Shown: one piece after another, positions 1-8,762 of the stretch
Layout: every line of letters starts with the position of its first letter
How positions within the stretch are numbered: position 1 is the first letter of the stretch
Assembly (NCBI GenBank): GCA_005503165.1
Contig: SCNT01000032.1
Location: 1 to 54,705 of the forward strand
DNA: 54,705 bases
Direction: 5' to 3'
Origin: Sphingomonadaceae bacterium 3R27E2-A
GTDB taxonomy: Bacteria > Pseudomonadota > Alphaproteobacteria > Sphingomonadales > Sphingomonadaceae
Position numbers and translations under genes: made by a program
Notes under the pieces: model-generated
What the model saw: only the letters and a program-made list of their open reading frames with translations
Told to the model about the DNA's origin: nothing
Databases searched by the model: none

Positions 1-72
1 GCCCTCCCCCGCCCGACCCGGCAATCCTCTGCCCGCAAGCGCCGCACCAGCCGGCGCCCCCGGGGAGACATC

Positions 73-1569
73 ATGGAAAAGCCGCGCCAGAATTTCGCGG
101 GCCTGTGGAACATCGGCTTCGGCTTCCTGGGCATCCAGATCGGCTTCGCGCTGCAGAACGCGAATATGAGCCGCATTTTCCAGACATTGGGCGCCGAGCT
201 CGAGCAATTGCCGATCCTGTGGGCGGCCGCGCCGCTCACCGGGCTGCTCGTGCAGCCGGTCATCGGCTATATGTCCGACCGCACCTGGCTCGGCAGGCTC
301 GGGCGCCGGCGGCCCTATTTCCTCGCCGGCGCGATCCTCGCGGCGCTCGCGCTCCTGATCATGCCCGAATCCTCGGTGCTGTGGTTTTCGGTGCTGATGC
401 TCTGGGTGCTCGACGCGTCGATCAACGTCTCGATGGAGCCGTTCCGCGCCTTCGTCGGCGACATGCTGCGCCGCGACCAGCACGCCGCGGGCTATGCGGT
501 GCAAACCTTTTTCATCGGCGTCGGCGCGGTCGCGGGTTCGTCCTTCCCATGGCTGCTCGATCATCTGGGCGTCGCCAACACCGCGCCGCCGGGGCAGATC
601 CCCGACACGGTGCGCTACAGCTTCTGGGCGGGCGGGCTCGCCTTCTTCGTCTCGGTGCTGTGGACCGTGCTCACGACGCGCGAATATTCGCCGGAAGAAA
701 TGGCGGCCTTCGCCGGGAGCGATGCGGTAGCCGACAGTCCCGACACGCTCCGCCTGCTCGCGTCGCGCGGCTATCGCGGGAGCGCGATCTGGGCCGGTGC
801 GGGACTCGCCGTCGCGGCCCTCGTCGCCGAATTCGGACTCGAAAAGGAGATGTATCTGCTCGCCGCGCTCGTCGCGGGCTATGGCCTCGCCAGCGCGGTC
901 GCCATCGCGCTCGCCCGCGCGGGGCGCAGCAACAACATGCTCGCGCATATCGTCGGCGATTTCGCGGGCATGCCGCCGGTGATGAAGAAACTGGCGCTGG
1001 TGCAATTCTTCAGCTGGTCGGCTCTGTTCATCATGTGGATCAACACCACCCCCGTCGTCACCCAATATATGTTCGGCGGCACCGACACCGCGTCGGCCGC
1101 CTATCAGGAGGGCGGCAATTGGGTCGGCATATTGTTCGCGGTGCAGAACGGCGTCGCGGCCCTCGCCGCGCTGACCCTGCTGCCGCTCCTGTCGAAGCGC
1201 GTCGGACAGGCGCGCGCGCATCTGATCTGCCTGCTGACCGGGGCCGCGGGCTTTGCGAGCTTCCTCCTGCTGCGCGACCCGCAGGCCTTGCTGCTCTCCG
1301 AGATCGCGATCGGCATCGCCTGGGCCTCGATCCTCGCCATGCCCTATGCGATCCTCGCCTCGAACCTGCCGCAGGCCAAGCTCGGCATCTATATGGGGCT
1401 GTTCAACATCTTCATCGTCGTGCCGCAATTGCTCGTCGTCTCGGCGATGGGGCAGGTCATCAAGACCTTTTTCCCCGGCGATCCGATCTGGACGATGGCC
1501 CTGGCGGCCGCGGCCTGGGCGCTGGCGGCGCTCGCGATGACGCGGGTGGCGGGGGAGGTCAGGACATAA
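73..1569 (+). CDS. MFS transporter, SLC45/GPH-like sugar permease
   Basis: A 498-aa polytopic inner-membrane protein with about 12 hydrophobic segments. The loop after the second helix reads GYMSDRTWLGRLGRRRPY (about residues 75-92), the MFS motif A. The N-terminal half (GLWNIGFGFLGIQIGFALQNANMSR) resembles the sucrose/maltose-type permeases of sphingomonads and other glycan-using bacteria, so proton-coupled uptake of a disaccharide or glycoside is the likely role. The ATG is preceded by GGGGAG at a normal distance. The window begins only 72 nt upstream, so operon partners on the left are unseen. A palindromic repeat starts 3 nt after the stop. The substrate is inferred only; another polar solute is possible. 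Confidence 0.8.
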   Translation: MEKPRQNFAGLWNIGFGFLGIQIGFALQNANMSRIFQTLGAELEQLPILWAAAPLTGLLVQPVIGYMSDRTWLGRLGRRRPYFLAGAILAALALLIMPESSVLWFSVLMLWVLDASINVSMEPFRAFVGDMLRRDQHAAGYAVQTFFIGVGAVAGSSFPWLLDHLGVANTAPPGQIPDTVRYSFWAGGLAFFVSVLWTVLTTREYSPEEMAAFAGSDAVADSPDTLRLLASRGYRGSAIWAGAGLAVAALVAEFGLEKEMYLLAALVAGYGLASAVAIALARAGRSNNMLAHIVGDFAGMPPVMKKLALVQFFSWSALFIMWINTTPVVTQYMFGGTDTASAAYQEGGNWVGILFAVQNGVAALAALTLLPLLSKRVGQARAHLICLLTGAAGFASFLLLRDPQALLLSEIAIGIAWASILAMPYAILASNLPQAKLGIYMGLFNIFIVVPQLLVVSAMGQVIKTFFPGDPIWTMALAAAAWALAALAMTRVAGEVRT

Positions 1570-1571
1570 AA

Positions 1572-1699
1572 ATCCTCCCCATCGAATTGCGATGGGGAGG
1601 GGGACCGCCGCGAAGCGGTGGTGGAGGGGCGGCAACGTCGCGGCCCCTCCGTCAGCCCTGCGGGCTGCCACCTCCCCATCGCAAGTCGATGGGGAGGAT
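1572..1699. repeat. Intergenic palindromic repeat, copy 1
   Basis: About 128 bp bounded by inverted ends ATCCTCCCC and GGGGAGGAT. Inside are sub-hairpins: ATCCTCCCC with GGGGAGG, a CCGC-GAAG-CGG stem, GGAGGGGC with GCCCCTCC, and an AGCCCTGCGGGCTG stem. It lies between the MFS gene and the convergent small membrane protein gene, so it could also stop transcription from both sides. Eight other copies occur in the window. Confidence 0.85.
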
Positions 1700-1704
1700 C
1701 CGGG

Positions 1705-2196
1705 TCAGCCCGCAGCCGGGCCCTTCGCCATCACCACGCGGTAGCCGAGAAAGACCAGCGCTGCGAGCAGCACCGCCTGCGCGGCCAGGAACGGCGGTTC
1801 GTTGCCGTTGGGCGCCAGCATGTTCAGCGCGGGCACCTTCAGGAAGCTCTGCACGACCAGGACGAACAGGTTGAGCCACAGCGCGATCGTCGCGGTCACC
1901 GCATAGATCGTCCGCGCCGAGCCCGCGAGCTTGCGGCCGTACCAAGCCCAGAAGGTGAGCACGAGGATCAGCGTCGAGAGGATGCCGACCCCGAGCGCGG
2001 GGGTGAAGGCGACGATCGGGAAGAGGAAGCCCGTCAGGCTGGTGAGCAAAGTCGTCCACAGGAAGACGCCGGTCAGCCGGGGCAGGATGCGTCCGCGCGC
2101 GAAGGCGGGAAGCGCGATCAGGCCGGTCAGGATGCCGACGAAGCTGATCGCGACGTGGAGCAGGGTGAACTGCGGGATGGTGAGACCGAGGATCAT
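1705..2196 (-). CDS. Small integral membrane protein, unknown function
   Basis: A 163-aa protein with four or five hydrophobic helices: residues about 9-30, 40-62, 66-85, 98-120 and 135-157. Charged residues between helices are few (ARGRILPR, YGRKLAGSAR). I do not recognise a family. The ATG at 2196 has AGGAG 8 nt upstream on the minus strand. It lies 56 nt downstream of the chloroperoxidase-like hydrolase on the same strand and is probably cotranscribed, unless the GC hairpin at 2220-2244 stops transcription. A membrane partner or a stress-related protein are both possible. Confidence 0.7.
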   Translation of the reverse strand: MILGLTIPQFTLLHVAISFVGILTGLIALPAFARGRILPRLTGVFLWTTLLTSLTGFLFPIVAFTPALGVGILSTLILVLTFWAWYGRKLAGSARTIYAVTATIALWLNLFVLVVQSFLKVPALNMLAPNGNEPPFLAAQAVLLAALVFLGYRVVMAKGPAAG

Positions 2197-2219
2197 GGCA
2201 CGTCTCCTTGCTGCAGGAG

Positions 2220-2244
2220 GGGCGCGGACCCGTGGCCCGCGCCC
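2220..2244. terminator. GC-rich hairpin between hydrolase and membrane protein genes
   Basis: GGGCGCGG (2220-2227) pairs perfectly with CCGCGCCC (2237-2244) around a 9-nt loop. It lies 9 nt past the hydrolase stop and has no U tract on either strand. It could attenuate readthrough or protect the 3' end of the hydrolase message. Confidence 0.4.
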
Positions 2245-2252
2245 GCTGCAAA

Positions 2253-3080
2253 TCAGCTGTTGATGAAGTCCAGCAGGTCGGCGTTGAACCGGTCCTGGTG
2301 GGTGACCGTCAGGCCATGGTCGGCGCCTTCATAGACCTTGAGCACCGCCTGCTTGACGATCTTGACGGTCGAGAGCGCCGCGGCGCCGATCGGCACGATC
2401 TGGTCGTCGTCGCCGTGGAGGACGAGGGTCGGCTTGTCGAAGCGCTTCAGATCCTCGTGGAAGTCGCTCTCCGAAAAGGCGCGGATGCTGTCGAGCAGGC
2501 CCTTGAGGCCGCCGTTCATGCCCTGCCGCACGAATTCGTCGCGCACCGCTTCGCTGACGACAGCGCCATCGCGGTTATAGCCGTAGAAGGGAATCGTCAG
2601 GTCCTTGAAGAACTGCGGGCGGTTGTCGAACGTGCCCTTGCGGATGCCGTCGAAGACGTCGAGCGGCAGGCCGCCCGGATTGGCTTCGGTCTTGAGCATC
2701 AGCGGGGGGACCGCGCCGATCAGCGCGACCTTGGCGACACGGCCGGAGCCGTGGCGGCCGATATAGCGGGTGACTTCGCCGCCGCCGGTCGAGTGGCCGA
2801 CGAGGATGACGTCCTTGAGGTCCAGCTGCTCGATCAGTTCGCCGAGGTCGTCGGCGTACTGGTCCATATTGTTGTTCTCCCAGACCTGGTCCGAGCGGCC
2901 ATGGCTGCGGCGGTCGTGGGCGATGGTGCGAAAGCCCTGGTTCGCGAAGAAGACCATCTGCGCGTCCCAGGCGTCGGCGCTGAGCGGCCAGCCGTGCGAG
3001 AAGACGATCGGCTGCCCATCGCGCGGACCCCAGTCCTTGTAGAAGATGTGCGTGCCGTCCTTGGTGGTGATCGTGGTCAT
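2253..3080 (-). CDS. Alpha/beta hydrolase, non-haem chloroperoxidase type
   Basis: A 275-aa cofactor-free alpha/beta hydrolase of the bacterial perhydrolase/chloroperoxidase group, which hydrolyses esters and can form peracids from H2O2. The nucleophile elbow GHSTGG places Ser97; the acid lies in HGDDDQIVP (Asp224-226) and the base is His255 in GADHGL. The oxyanion-hole segment is [10 protein letters not shown] (29-38). No signal peptide is present, so it is cytosolic. I chose ATG 3080 because the protein then starts [10 protein letters not shown] as in the family; an open frame extends further upstream but has no family similarity. It is divergent from the GlxA-type regulator at 3210, with 129 nt between them, which makes that regulator a candidate controller. 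Confidence 0.88.
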   Translation of the reverse strand: MTTITTKDGTHIFYKDWGPRDGQPIVFSHGWPLSADAWDAQMVFFANQGFRTIAHDRRSHGRSDQVWENNNMDQYADDLGELIEQLDLKDVILVGHSTGGGEVTRYIGRHGSGRVAKVALIGAVPPLMLKTEANPGGLPLDVFDGIRKGTFDNRPQFFKDLTIPFYGYNRDGAVVSEAVRDEFVRQGMNGGLKGLLDSIRAFSESDFHEDLKRFDKPTLVLHGDDDQIVPIGAAALSTVKIVKQAVLKVYEGADHGLTVTHQDRFNADLLDFINS

Positions 3081-3209
3081 GTCGTGGTTCCTTTCTTTCG
3101 GTGGGGCGAAAGTGGTCCGTCCCTGTGCCACCTCATCTAGGCGAGGTTTCCCTTGCGCGGGATTGGCGGAAACGACATTATGCGGGCCGATTACGACAAA
3201 GGAGCGACC

Positions 3210-4220
3210 ATGCCCCGGATCAAGGTGCCCCGCACGACCGCAACCGCCCTCCCCGAGGTCGGGCTGATGCTCTACCCCGACTGCCAGATGGGCATGGTCA
3301 GCGGCATCACCGACCTGTTCCACGTCGCGGGCCGCTTCGCCGCCGAACATGATCGCGCGCCGATCCGCGTCAGCCACTGGCGGCTACAGGATGCGGGCGG
3401 CTTCGCGCGCTGCTATGACAGTCACCCCGGCGAGCCGTGCAACGTCCCCCCGACCTATCTGATCGCGCCGGGCAGCCTCCATAAGCTGCTCGAGGCCGAC
3501 GAGGTTGTGCCCTATGCGCGCTGGCTGCTCGACCGCCACGCGCAAGGGACGACGCTCGCCTCGACCTGCGGCGGCGCCTTCGCGCTCGCCGCGACCGGGC
3601 TGCTCGCGGGGCGCCCCGCGACGACGCACTGGTTCTTTGCCGACGCGTTTCGCGCGCGCTTCCCCGAGGTGCGCATGGAGTCGGACCGCATGGTGATAGA
3701 CGACGGCGACATCATCACCGCGGGCGGGCTGATGGCGTGGACCGATTTGGGCCTGCGCATCGTCGAGCGGCTGCTCGGCCCGACGGTGATGATGGAGACC
3801 GCGCGCTTTTTCCTGATCGACCCCGGCGGCCGCGAGCAGAAAAATTACGCGAGCTTCGCCCCGCGCCTCACCCATGGCGACGAGGCCATCCTGAAAGCGC
3901 AGCACTGGCTGCAGGCGAAGGAGGGCCGGATGGCGGGCGTCGCCGAACTCGCCGCCGAGGCGGGGCTGGAAGAGCGGACCTTCCAGCGCCGCTTCAAGGC
4001 CGCCACCGGCATGACCCCGATCGAATATTCGCAGCACCTGCGCGTCGGCAAGGCGCGCGAGCTTCTCGAGTTCACGCGCCGCACCGTCGACCAGATCGCG
4101 TGGAGCGTCGGCTACGAGGACGCGGCGGCGTTCCGCAAGCTCTTCCACCGCATCACCGGCCTGTCGCCGAACGACTATCGCCAGCGTTTCTCGACCGAAA
4201 CGCTGGCGAGCGTGGCTTGA
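3210..4220 (+). CDS. GlxA-family AraC-type transcriptional regulator
   Basis: A 336-aa regulator with an N-terminal DJ-1/PfpI-like domain (about residues 10-190) and a C-terminal AraC double helix-turn-helix (about 225-325). The N-terminal domain shows [17 protein letters not shown], the nucleophile-elbow region that keeps a Cys. The C-terminal domain shows [33 protein letters not shown] and the second helix pair [32 protein letters not shown]. Start ATG 3210 has AAAGGAG 8 nt upstream; in-frame starts at 3180 (ATG) and 3153 (TTG) lack such a site. It is divergent from the chloroperoxidase-like hydrolase and is probably its regulator. The ligand is unknown. Confidence 0.87.
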   Translation: MPRIKVPRTTATALPEVGLMLYPDCQMGMVSGITDLFHVAGRFAAEHDRAPIRVSHWRLQDAGGFARCYDSHPGEPCNVPPTYLIAPGSLHKLLEADEVVPYARWLLDRHAQGTTLASTCGGAFALAATGLLAGRPATTHWFFADAFRARFPEVRMESDRMVIDDGDIITAGGLMAWTDLGLRIVERLLGPTVMMETARFFLIDPGGREQKNYASFAPRLTHGDEAILKAQHWLQAKEGRMAGVAELAAEAGLEERTFQRRFKAATGMTPIEYSQHLRVGKARELLEFTRRTVDQIAWSVGYEDAAAFRKLFHRITGLSPNDYRQRFSTETLASVA

Positions 4221-4221
4221 G

Positions 4222-4356
4222 ATCCTCCCTGCCGCGAAGCGGTGGGGAGGGGGACCGACCGCGAAGCGGTTGGTGGAGGGGCCGCTAAGCCGCGCTTAGG
4301 TCCCCTCCGTCAGCCCTCCGGGCTGCCACCTCCCATGGCTTCGCCACAGGGAGGAT
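4222..4356. repeat. Intergenic palindromic repeat, copy 2
   Basis: About 135 bp from ATCCTCCCT to GGGAGGAT, beginning 1 nt past the glxA-like stop and ending 8 nt before the stop of the convergent TonB receptor. Internal stems include GACCGACCGCGAAGCGGTTGG and GTCAGCCCTCCGGGCTG. Placed tail to tail, it may act as a bidirectional terminator. Confidence 0.85.
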
Positions 4357-4363
4357 CCTTTGC

Positions 4364-6835
4364 TCAGAAGTTGACCTTCGCGCTCAATCCATAGGACGGG
4401 CTACGTCCCGGGAAGCGCACCGCGGTGTTCGCGTTGGTCGCCGCCGACTGCCAATAATAGGTGTCGGTGATATTCTTGCCCCAGAGCGAGACCTCCCATT
4501 TTCCGTCCTGGCTGTAGAGCGCGAGGCTGGCGTTCAATATACCGTAGCCCGTGATCTTCAGCGGCGCGAAATCCTCGATCGTGCTGCCGGTCTTCGACTG
4601 GTAGCGGCCGCCCACGATCGCGCGGATGCCGAGGTCGCTGCCCACCGGCGTGTCGTAGGTCACCGTCGCCGCGCCCGAGAATTTGGGGCTGTAGGGGAAA
4701 GCGAAACCGTCGAAGTCGAACGGCTGGCCCGCGGCGTTGATCCCGACATAGCCCTGGATCTCGGTCTTGAGCCAGGTCCCCGCGAGCGTGACGTTCAGGC
4801 TGTCGGTCGCCTGGATGCTGATATCGCCGTCGAGGCCGTAGGCGCGCGACTTGGGGATATTGTCGAGGCGGAGCAAGGTCGTGTAGATCGGGTCGGCAAA
4901 ATAGACCGCGAGCTGCTTGTCGCGATAGTCGTAGTAGAAGGCGGCGAGGTTGAGGTTCACCTTGCGGTCGGCGAGCGCGATCTTGGTACCGACCTCATAG
5001 GCGGTGAGCTCTTCCTGCTTCGCCGGGCGGTTCTGCGTCGCGATGTTCGCGGCGTTGACCGGGGTCGACCCCGATTTATAGCCGCGGCTGACCGACGCAT
5101 AGACGAGCGTGTCGTTCGTCGGCTCCCACGTCAGCGCGCCGCGCCAGGCGACATTGTCTTCCTTGAGGGTCGAGGTGACGAGGCCGAAGGTGCCGGTGTC
5201 GACGTCGAAGGTGTTGCATTGGTTTTCCGAGATCGGCGCGGTGAAGGCGCCATAGACCTGGAAGAAGAAGGCGCGGTTGAAGAGGTTGACGTTGGGCAGC
5301 ATCGATCCGTTGAAGTCGCGCGAGCAGCCCTCATAGTCCTGCCGGTCCTCGGTGTAGCGCACTCCGGTGGTGAGCTTCAGCGTGTCGGCGAGCTCCCAGT
5401 CGGCGCTCGCGAACAGGCTGAAGGTCTCGGTGTCGAAATCGGCGACGTCGCGGTAGGTGCGGAACGAGGTCGCGACGTCGGCGATCGTATAGCCCGGGCT
5501 GTTGAACGGCGTGTTGAGCAAGCCCAATTGCACGATCAGCGCGCGGATCGCGCCGACATTGGCGTTCTGGCCGAGCAGGGTCTGGTTGGTGTCGCTGACG
5601 ACATCCTTGGCATAATAGCCGCCGACCACCCATTCGGCGGGGCCGGTCGAGCCCTGGAAGCGCAATTCCTGCGAGAAGCTCTCGATCTTGCCCTGCGCGC
5701 GCTGGATCAGGATCTCGTACGGTGCGCCGCTCCAGTCGTAGGTCGCGTCGCGCTTCACGCGGTTGTAGCCGGTGAGCGAAATGAAGCTCAAATCGCTCGT
5801 CAGGTCGAACTGGATCAGGCCGCGCAGCCCGATGAAATCGCTGTCCTCCTGCAGCGGCCCGTCGATCCCGGTGCCGCGCCCGATATTGGGGCCACGCTGC
5901 GAGAGCGGCGCCCAGTCGGCGCTGTTCGAGTCCCAATTGCTACCGTTCGCCGCCACATAAGCCGGCAGCCCCGGCGCGTTGAACAGGCTGAAGATCGTGC
6001 CGTTGGCGGGGTCGGTGTTCGGGGTGAAACCCACCGCCTGCCCGGCGAGCGTATCCGACTTGTTGATCCAGAAATTGCCGCCGAGTTCGATCTTCATGCC
6101 GTCGACCGGCTCGGCGGTCAGTGTCAGGCGGCCACCGTAGCGGTGCACCTCGCCGAGGCTTTCGCCCCGCGAAATGCTCTTCTGCCAGCCGTCCCAGCTG
6201 TCTTCGGTGCGGAAGGCGGCGCGGATCGCGACGGCATCCCCGAGCGGGATGTTGAGATGGCCCTCGCTGTTGAGCGTTTTCTCGCTGCCGACATCGACCG
6301 CGACCCCGCCCGAAAATTCCCCGAACTTAGGCTTGGCGGTGATGAAGTTGACGAGCCCGCCGGTGGTGTTGCGACCGTAGAGCGTGCCCTGCGGCCCCTT
6401 GAGCACCTCGACGCGCTCGAGATCGTAGACCGGCCCGCTGTTCATGAAGGGATAGGCGAGCGCGACCTCGTCCTGATAGGTGCCGACGGTCGAGGTCGCC
6501 GACAGGTTGATCGTGTTGAAGCCGATCCCGCGCAGCGTGTAGATGGGAATGCCCTGATAGCCGCGCGACACGTTGAGGCTGGGCACCACCGCCTGCAGAT
6601 CCTCGGTCGAGGTGACGCGCAGATTTTCGAGCGTATCGCCCGAAAAGGCCTGGATCGAGATGCCGACGTCGTTGATGCTTTCGGCGCGGCGCTGCGCGGT
6701 CACGACGATGACGCCGTCGTCGGCGGCCTCGGCTTCCGCGGCCGGCGGCGCATCCTGCGCCAGCGCCGGCTGGCTCGCCAGCATCGCCGCCCACGCCACC
6801 CCGGCCAGAGTCATTGCACGCACCGCAATCGCCAT
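4364..6835 (-). CDS. TonB-dependent outer-membrane receptor
   Basis: An 823-aa receptor with a signal peptide (residues 1-26, ending ALAQ), a TonB-box-like stretch VIVVTAQRR, a plug domain (about 45-160, with VLKGPQGTLYGRNTTGG) and a 22-strand barrel ending in ...LSAKVNF. It imports a large or scarce ligand across the outer membrane using TonB/ExbBD energy. ATG 6835 is preceded by GGGAGAG on the minus strand. The promoter region shared with the tetR gene holds two overlapping ATTATCA-N4-TGATAAT-type palindromes, so the TetR protein probably represses it. The adjoining acyl-CoA dehydrogenases suggest a hydrophobic, perhaps steroid- or terpenoid-like ligand rather than iron, but the ligand is not shown by the sequence. 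Confidence 0.9.
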   Translation of the reverse strand: MAIAVRAMTLAGVAWAAMLASQPALAQDAPPAAEAEAADDGVIVVTAQRRAESINDVGISIQAFSGDTLENLRVTSTEDLQAVVPSLNVSRGYQGIPIYTLRGIGFNTINLSATSTVGTYQDEVALAYPFMNSGPVYDLERVEVLKGPQGTLYGRNTTGGLVNFITAKPKFGEFSGGVAVDVGSEKTLNSEGHLNIPLGDAVAIRAAFRTEDSWDGWQKSISRGESLGEVHRYGGRLTLTAEPVDGMKIELGGNFWINKSDTLAGQAVGFTPNTDPANGTIFSLFNAPGLPAYVAANGSNWDSNSADWAPLSQRGPNIGRGTGIDGPLQEDSDFIGLRGLIQFDLTSDLSFISLTGYNRVKRDATYDWSGAPYEILIQRAQGKIESFSQELRFQGSTGPAEWVVGGYYAKDVVSDTNQTLLGQNANVGAIRALIVQLGLLNTPFNSPGYTIADVATSFRTYRDVADFDTETFSLFASADWELADTLKLTTGVRYTEDRQDYEGCSRDFNGSMLPNVNLFNRAFFFQVYGAFTAPISENQCNTFDVDTGTFGLVTSTLKEDNVAWRGALTWEPTNDTLVYASVSRGYKSGSTPVNAANIATQNRPAKQEELTAYEVGTKIALADRKVNLNLAAFYYDYRDKQLAVYFADPIYTTLLRLDNIPKSRAYGLDGDISIQATDSLNVTLAGTWLKTEIQGYVGINAAGQPFDFDGFAFPYSPKFSGAATVTYDTPVGSDLGIRAIVGGRYQSKTGSTIEDFAPLKITGYGILNASLALYSQDGKWEVSLWGKNITDTYYWQSAATNANTAVRFPGRSPSYGLSAKVNF

Positions 6836-6858
6836 CTCATCTCTCCCTGATGAAGCTT

Positions 6859-6876
6859 ATTATCAGAGGTGATAAT
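6859..6876. promoter_or_regulatory. TetR-type operator O1 (receptor/tetR intergenic)
   Basis: ATTATCA-GAGG-TGATAAT, a perfect 7-bp inverted repeat with 4-bp spacer, 23 nt before the receptor start. The same motif and spacing recur at 6875-6892, 7588-7605 and 9995-10012. Confidence 0.75.
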
Positions 6877-6892
6877 TATCAATCATGATAGA
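6875..6892. promoter_or_regulatory. TetR-type operator O2, overlapping O1
   Basis: ATTATCA-ATCA-TGATAGA, one and a half helical turns (16 bp centre to centre) from O1. The right arm departs from the consensus in the last two bases. Two overlapping sites suggest cooperative binding by two dimers at the divergent promoters. Confidence 0.6.
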
Positions 6893-6953
6893 TTATGCAA
6901 CCGGCAATTGCATTTTCCGGTCAATGATGGTCTGTCGGGGGCGAGGAGCGATA

Positions 6954-7601
6954 ATGGCCACCCGAAGTGAAAAGGCGGAAAGCCGGACGCGCGGATCGAT
7001 CCGCGACGCCCTGCTCGACGCAGCGAGCGCGCTGATGCGCGAACAGGACAAGATCGACATTGGCATCGTCGAGATCGCCGCGCGCGCCGGGGTCAACCAC
7101 TGCATGATCCGCTATTATTTCGGCGACAAGGAAGGCATGCTGGCCGCCTTGCTCGACCGCGACGTGACCCGCGCGATCCACCAGCTCGACGCGCTGTTCC
7201 GTCTCGACGTGACCCCGACGACACGCATGCGCATCCACCTCGAGGGCATTCTCGATACCTATTACCGCATCCCCTATCTCAACCGGCTGATTCAATATAT
7301 GGTGCGCGACGCCGAGCCCGAGCGCGTGCGCCACATCGGCGACGAGCTCTTGTCGAAGATCGCAGGGGCGCAGGCGCGGATGATCGAAGAGGGCATCGCC
7401 GCGGGCGAGTTCAACCCCGTCGATCCCAAGCTTTTCTACTTCAACACCATCGGCGCGGCCGACGGCCTCTATTCGAACCGCCTGACCTTGCAGGTGGTGT
7501 TCAAGGGCAAGCCGCACGCCGACGACGACCTCCATTCGCGCTATCGCGCGCACACGGTCGAGACTCTGCTCGCGGGGCTGGTCAGGAATTATCAGGCTTG
7601 A
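6954..7601 (+). CDS. TetR/AcrR-family repressor
   Basis: A 215-aa repressor. Its helix-turn-helix (about residues 36-62) reads IGIVEIAARAGVNHCMIRYYFGDKEGMLAALL, with the RYYF(G)DKEGM signature of TetR proteins. The C-terminal ligand and dimer domain spans about 75-215. ATG 6954 has AGGAG 8 nt upstream; an in-frame ATG at 6885 lies inside operator O2 and lacks a ribosome site. It is divergent from the TonB receptor and followed by an acyl-CoA dehydrogenase at 7633. Four operator-like palindromes surround the cluster, one at the end of this very gene. An acyl-CoA or parent substrate is the likely inducer. Confidence 0.9.
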   Translation: MATRSEKAESRTRGSIRDALLDAASALMREQDKIDIGIVEIAARAGVNHCMIRYYFGDKEGMLAALLDRDVTRAIHQLDALFRLDVTPTTRMRIHLEGILDTYYRIPYLNRLIQYMVRDAEPERVRHIGDELLSKIAGAQARMIEEGIAAGEFNPVDPKLFYFNTIGAADGLYSNRLTLQVVFKGKPHADDDLHSRYRAHTVETLLAGLVRNYQA

Positions 7602-7605
7602 TAAT
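7588..7605. promoter_or_regulatory. TetR-type operator O3 at the tetR stop, before acyl-CoA dehydrogenase
   Basis: ATTATCA-GGCT-TGATAAT, perfect and extendable to 8-bp arms (7587-7606). It overlaps the last codons and stop of tetR and lies 27 nt before the acyl-CoA dehydrogenase start, where it could block an internal promoter. Confidence 0.7.
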
Positions 7606-7632
7606 TTGGTGGGCTGCGCGCATAGCGCCGGC

Positions 7633-8724
7633 ATGAACCTCGACTATGACGACGACCAGCGGATGCTGCGCGACACGCTCGCGCGCTGGCTGGCGCAGCA
7701 GTTGCCGTTCGAAAAGCGCCGGACCATGCGCGATGCGGCGGCGCAGCTTGCGCTGTGGCGCGCGGCCGATGCCGCGATCGGCATCGGCGCGGCGGCGCTG
7801 CCCGAGAGCGTCGGCGGCTTTGGCGGCGGGCGCGTCGCGGCGATGATCGTCGCCGAAGAGATGGGCGCCGCGCTCGCGGTGACCCCCTATATCGACTGCC
7901 ATGTCCTGACCGCCGAGCTGCTGCTGGCGCTCGGCGAGACCGCGCGCGCCGCCGCGATCGGGCGCGGCGAGGCGCTGGTCGTCACCGCGATCGAGGAGCC
8001 CGCGACGCGCGGCGCCATCGGCGCGATCGCGGCGCGGGCCACGCCCGCCGACGACGGCTGGACGCTCAGCGGGCGCAAGATAGCGGTCGGCTTCGCCGCC
8101 GAAGCCGACCATATCGTCATCCCCGCGCGCGATGCCGAGGACGATCTGCGCCTCTTCCTCGTCCCCGCGGCGTCGCTGGAGGGGCGGCTCCATCCCTATT
8201 GGACGATCGACGACATGCCCGCCGCCGACATCGACTTGGATGGCCTGTGGATCGACAGCGCCGCCGAGATCGGACGCGGACAGGACAGCGAAACCGCGTT
8301 GCAGGCCGCGGTCGACGCCGCCATCGCGGCGCTCGCCGCCGAGGCGTCGGGGCTCGCGCGCGTGCTGCTGGACGATACATTGCTCTACGCCAAGCAGCGC
8401 AAGCAATTCGGCGCGGCGCTGTCGAGCTTCCAGGCGCTCCAGCACCGGATGGTCGACATGCTGATGCTGCGCGAGGCGATTGCGGCGGCGGCCCTGCTCG
8501 CCGCGCTCAAGCCCGGCGACGCGCAGGCGACCGCCGCCGCGAAAGCGACGGTCGGCGACGCGCTGCGCAAGATCGGGCAGGAAGCGGTGCAGCTCCACGG
8601 CGCGATGGGCATGACCGAGGAACTGCGCGTCGGCCATTATTTCAAGCGCGCGACCGCGATCGAGCAACGGCTGGGGACGGGGGAGATGCATGTCGCGCGC
8701 TATGCGGCGGGGATGGTTTCATGA
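7633..8724 (+). CDS. Acyl-CoA dehydrogenase-like protein, possible non-catalytic subunit
   Basis: A 363-aa acyl-CoA dehydrogenase-fold protein. Helical N-terminal domain about 1-110, beta domain 111-215, helical C-terminal domain 216-363 with YAKQRKQFG and QLHGAMGMTEE. The middle motif that usually reads SEPGAGSD and helps bind FAD is replaced by AIEEPATRG, and I see no catalytic Glu at either usual place. This fits the small, partner-type subunit of alpha2beta2 acyl-CoA dehydrogenases used in steroid side-chain breakdown. Start ATG 7633 gives the normal MNLDYDDDQRML beginning; a TTG at 7606 is in frame but less likely. It is convergent with the second dehydrogenase at 8763-9974. Confidence 0.85.
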   Translation: MNLDYDDDQRMLRDTLARWLAQQLPFEKRRTMRDAAAQLALWRAADAAIGIGAAALPESVGGFGGGRVAAMIVAEEMGAALAVTPYIDCHVLTAELLLALGETARAAAIGRGEALVVTAIEEPATRGAIGAIAARATPADDGWTLSGRKIAVGFAAEADHIVIPARDAEDDLRLFLVPAASLEGRLHPYWTIDDMPAADIDLDGLWIDSAAEIGRGQDSETALQAAVDAAIAALAAEASGLARVLLDDTLLYAKQRKQFGAALSSFQALQHRMVDMLMLREAIAAAALLAALKPGDAQATAAAKATVGDALRKIGQEAVQLHGAMGMTEELRVGHYFKRATAIEQRLGTGEMHVARYAAGMVS

Positions 8725-8754
8725 TCCTCCCTGTCGCGCAGCGATGGGGAGGAT
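8724..8754. terminator. Solo terminal hairpin of the palindromic repeat family
   Basis: A 31-bp element, ATCCTCCCTGTC...GATGGGGAGGAT, that corresponds to the outer stem of the larger repeats without their middle. It overlaps the stop codon of the upstream dehydrogenase and lies 9 nt from the stop of the convergent one, a natural position for a bidirectional terminator. Confidence 0.65.
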
Positions 8755-8762
8755 AAAAAGGC

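Noticed and set aside
3153..3209. Earlier starts for the GlxA-type regulator (TTG 3153, ATG 3180)
   Set aside because: ATG 3210 alone has a good AAAGGAG; the extensions do not match family members.
7606..7632. TTG start at 7606 for the first acyl-CoA dehydrogenase
   Set aside because: It begins directly at the edge of operator O3 and gives an unlike VGCAHSAG leader; ATG 7633 matches the family.
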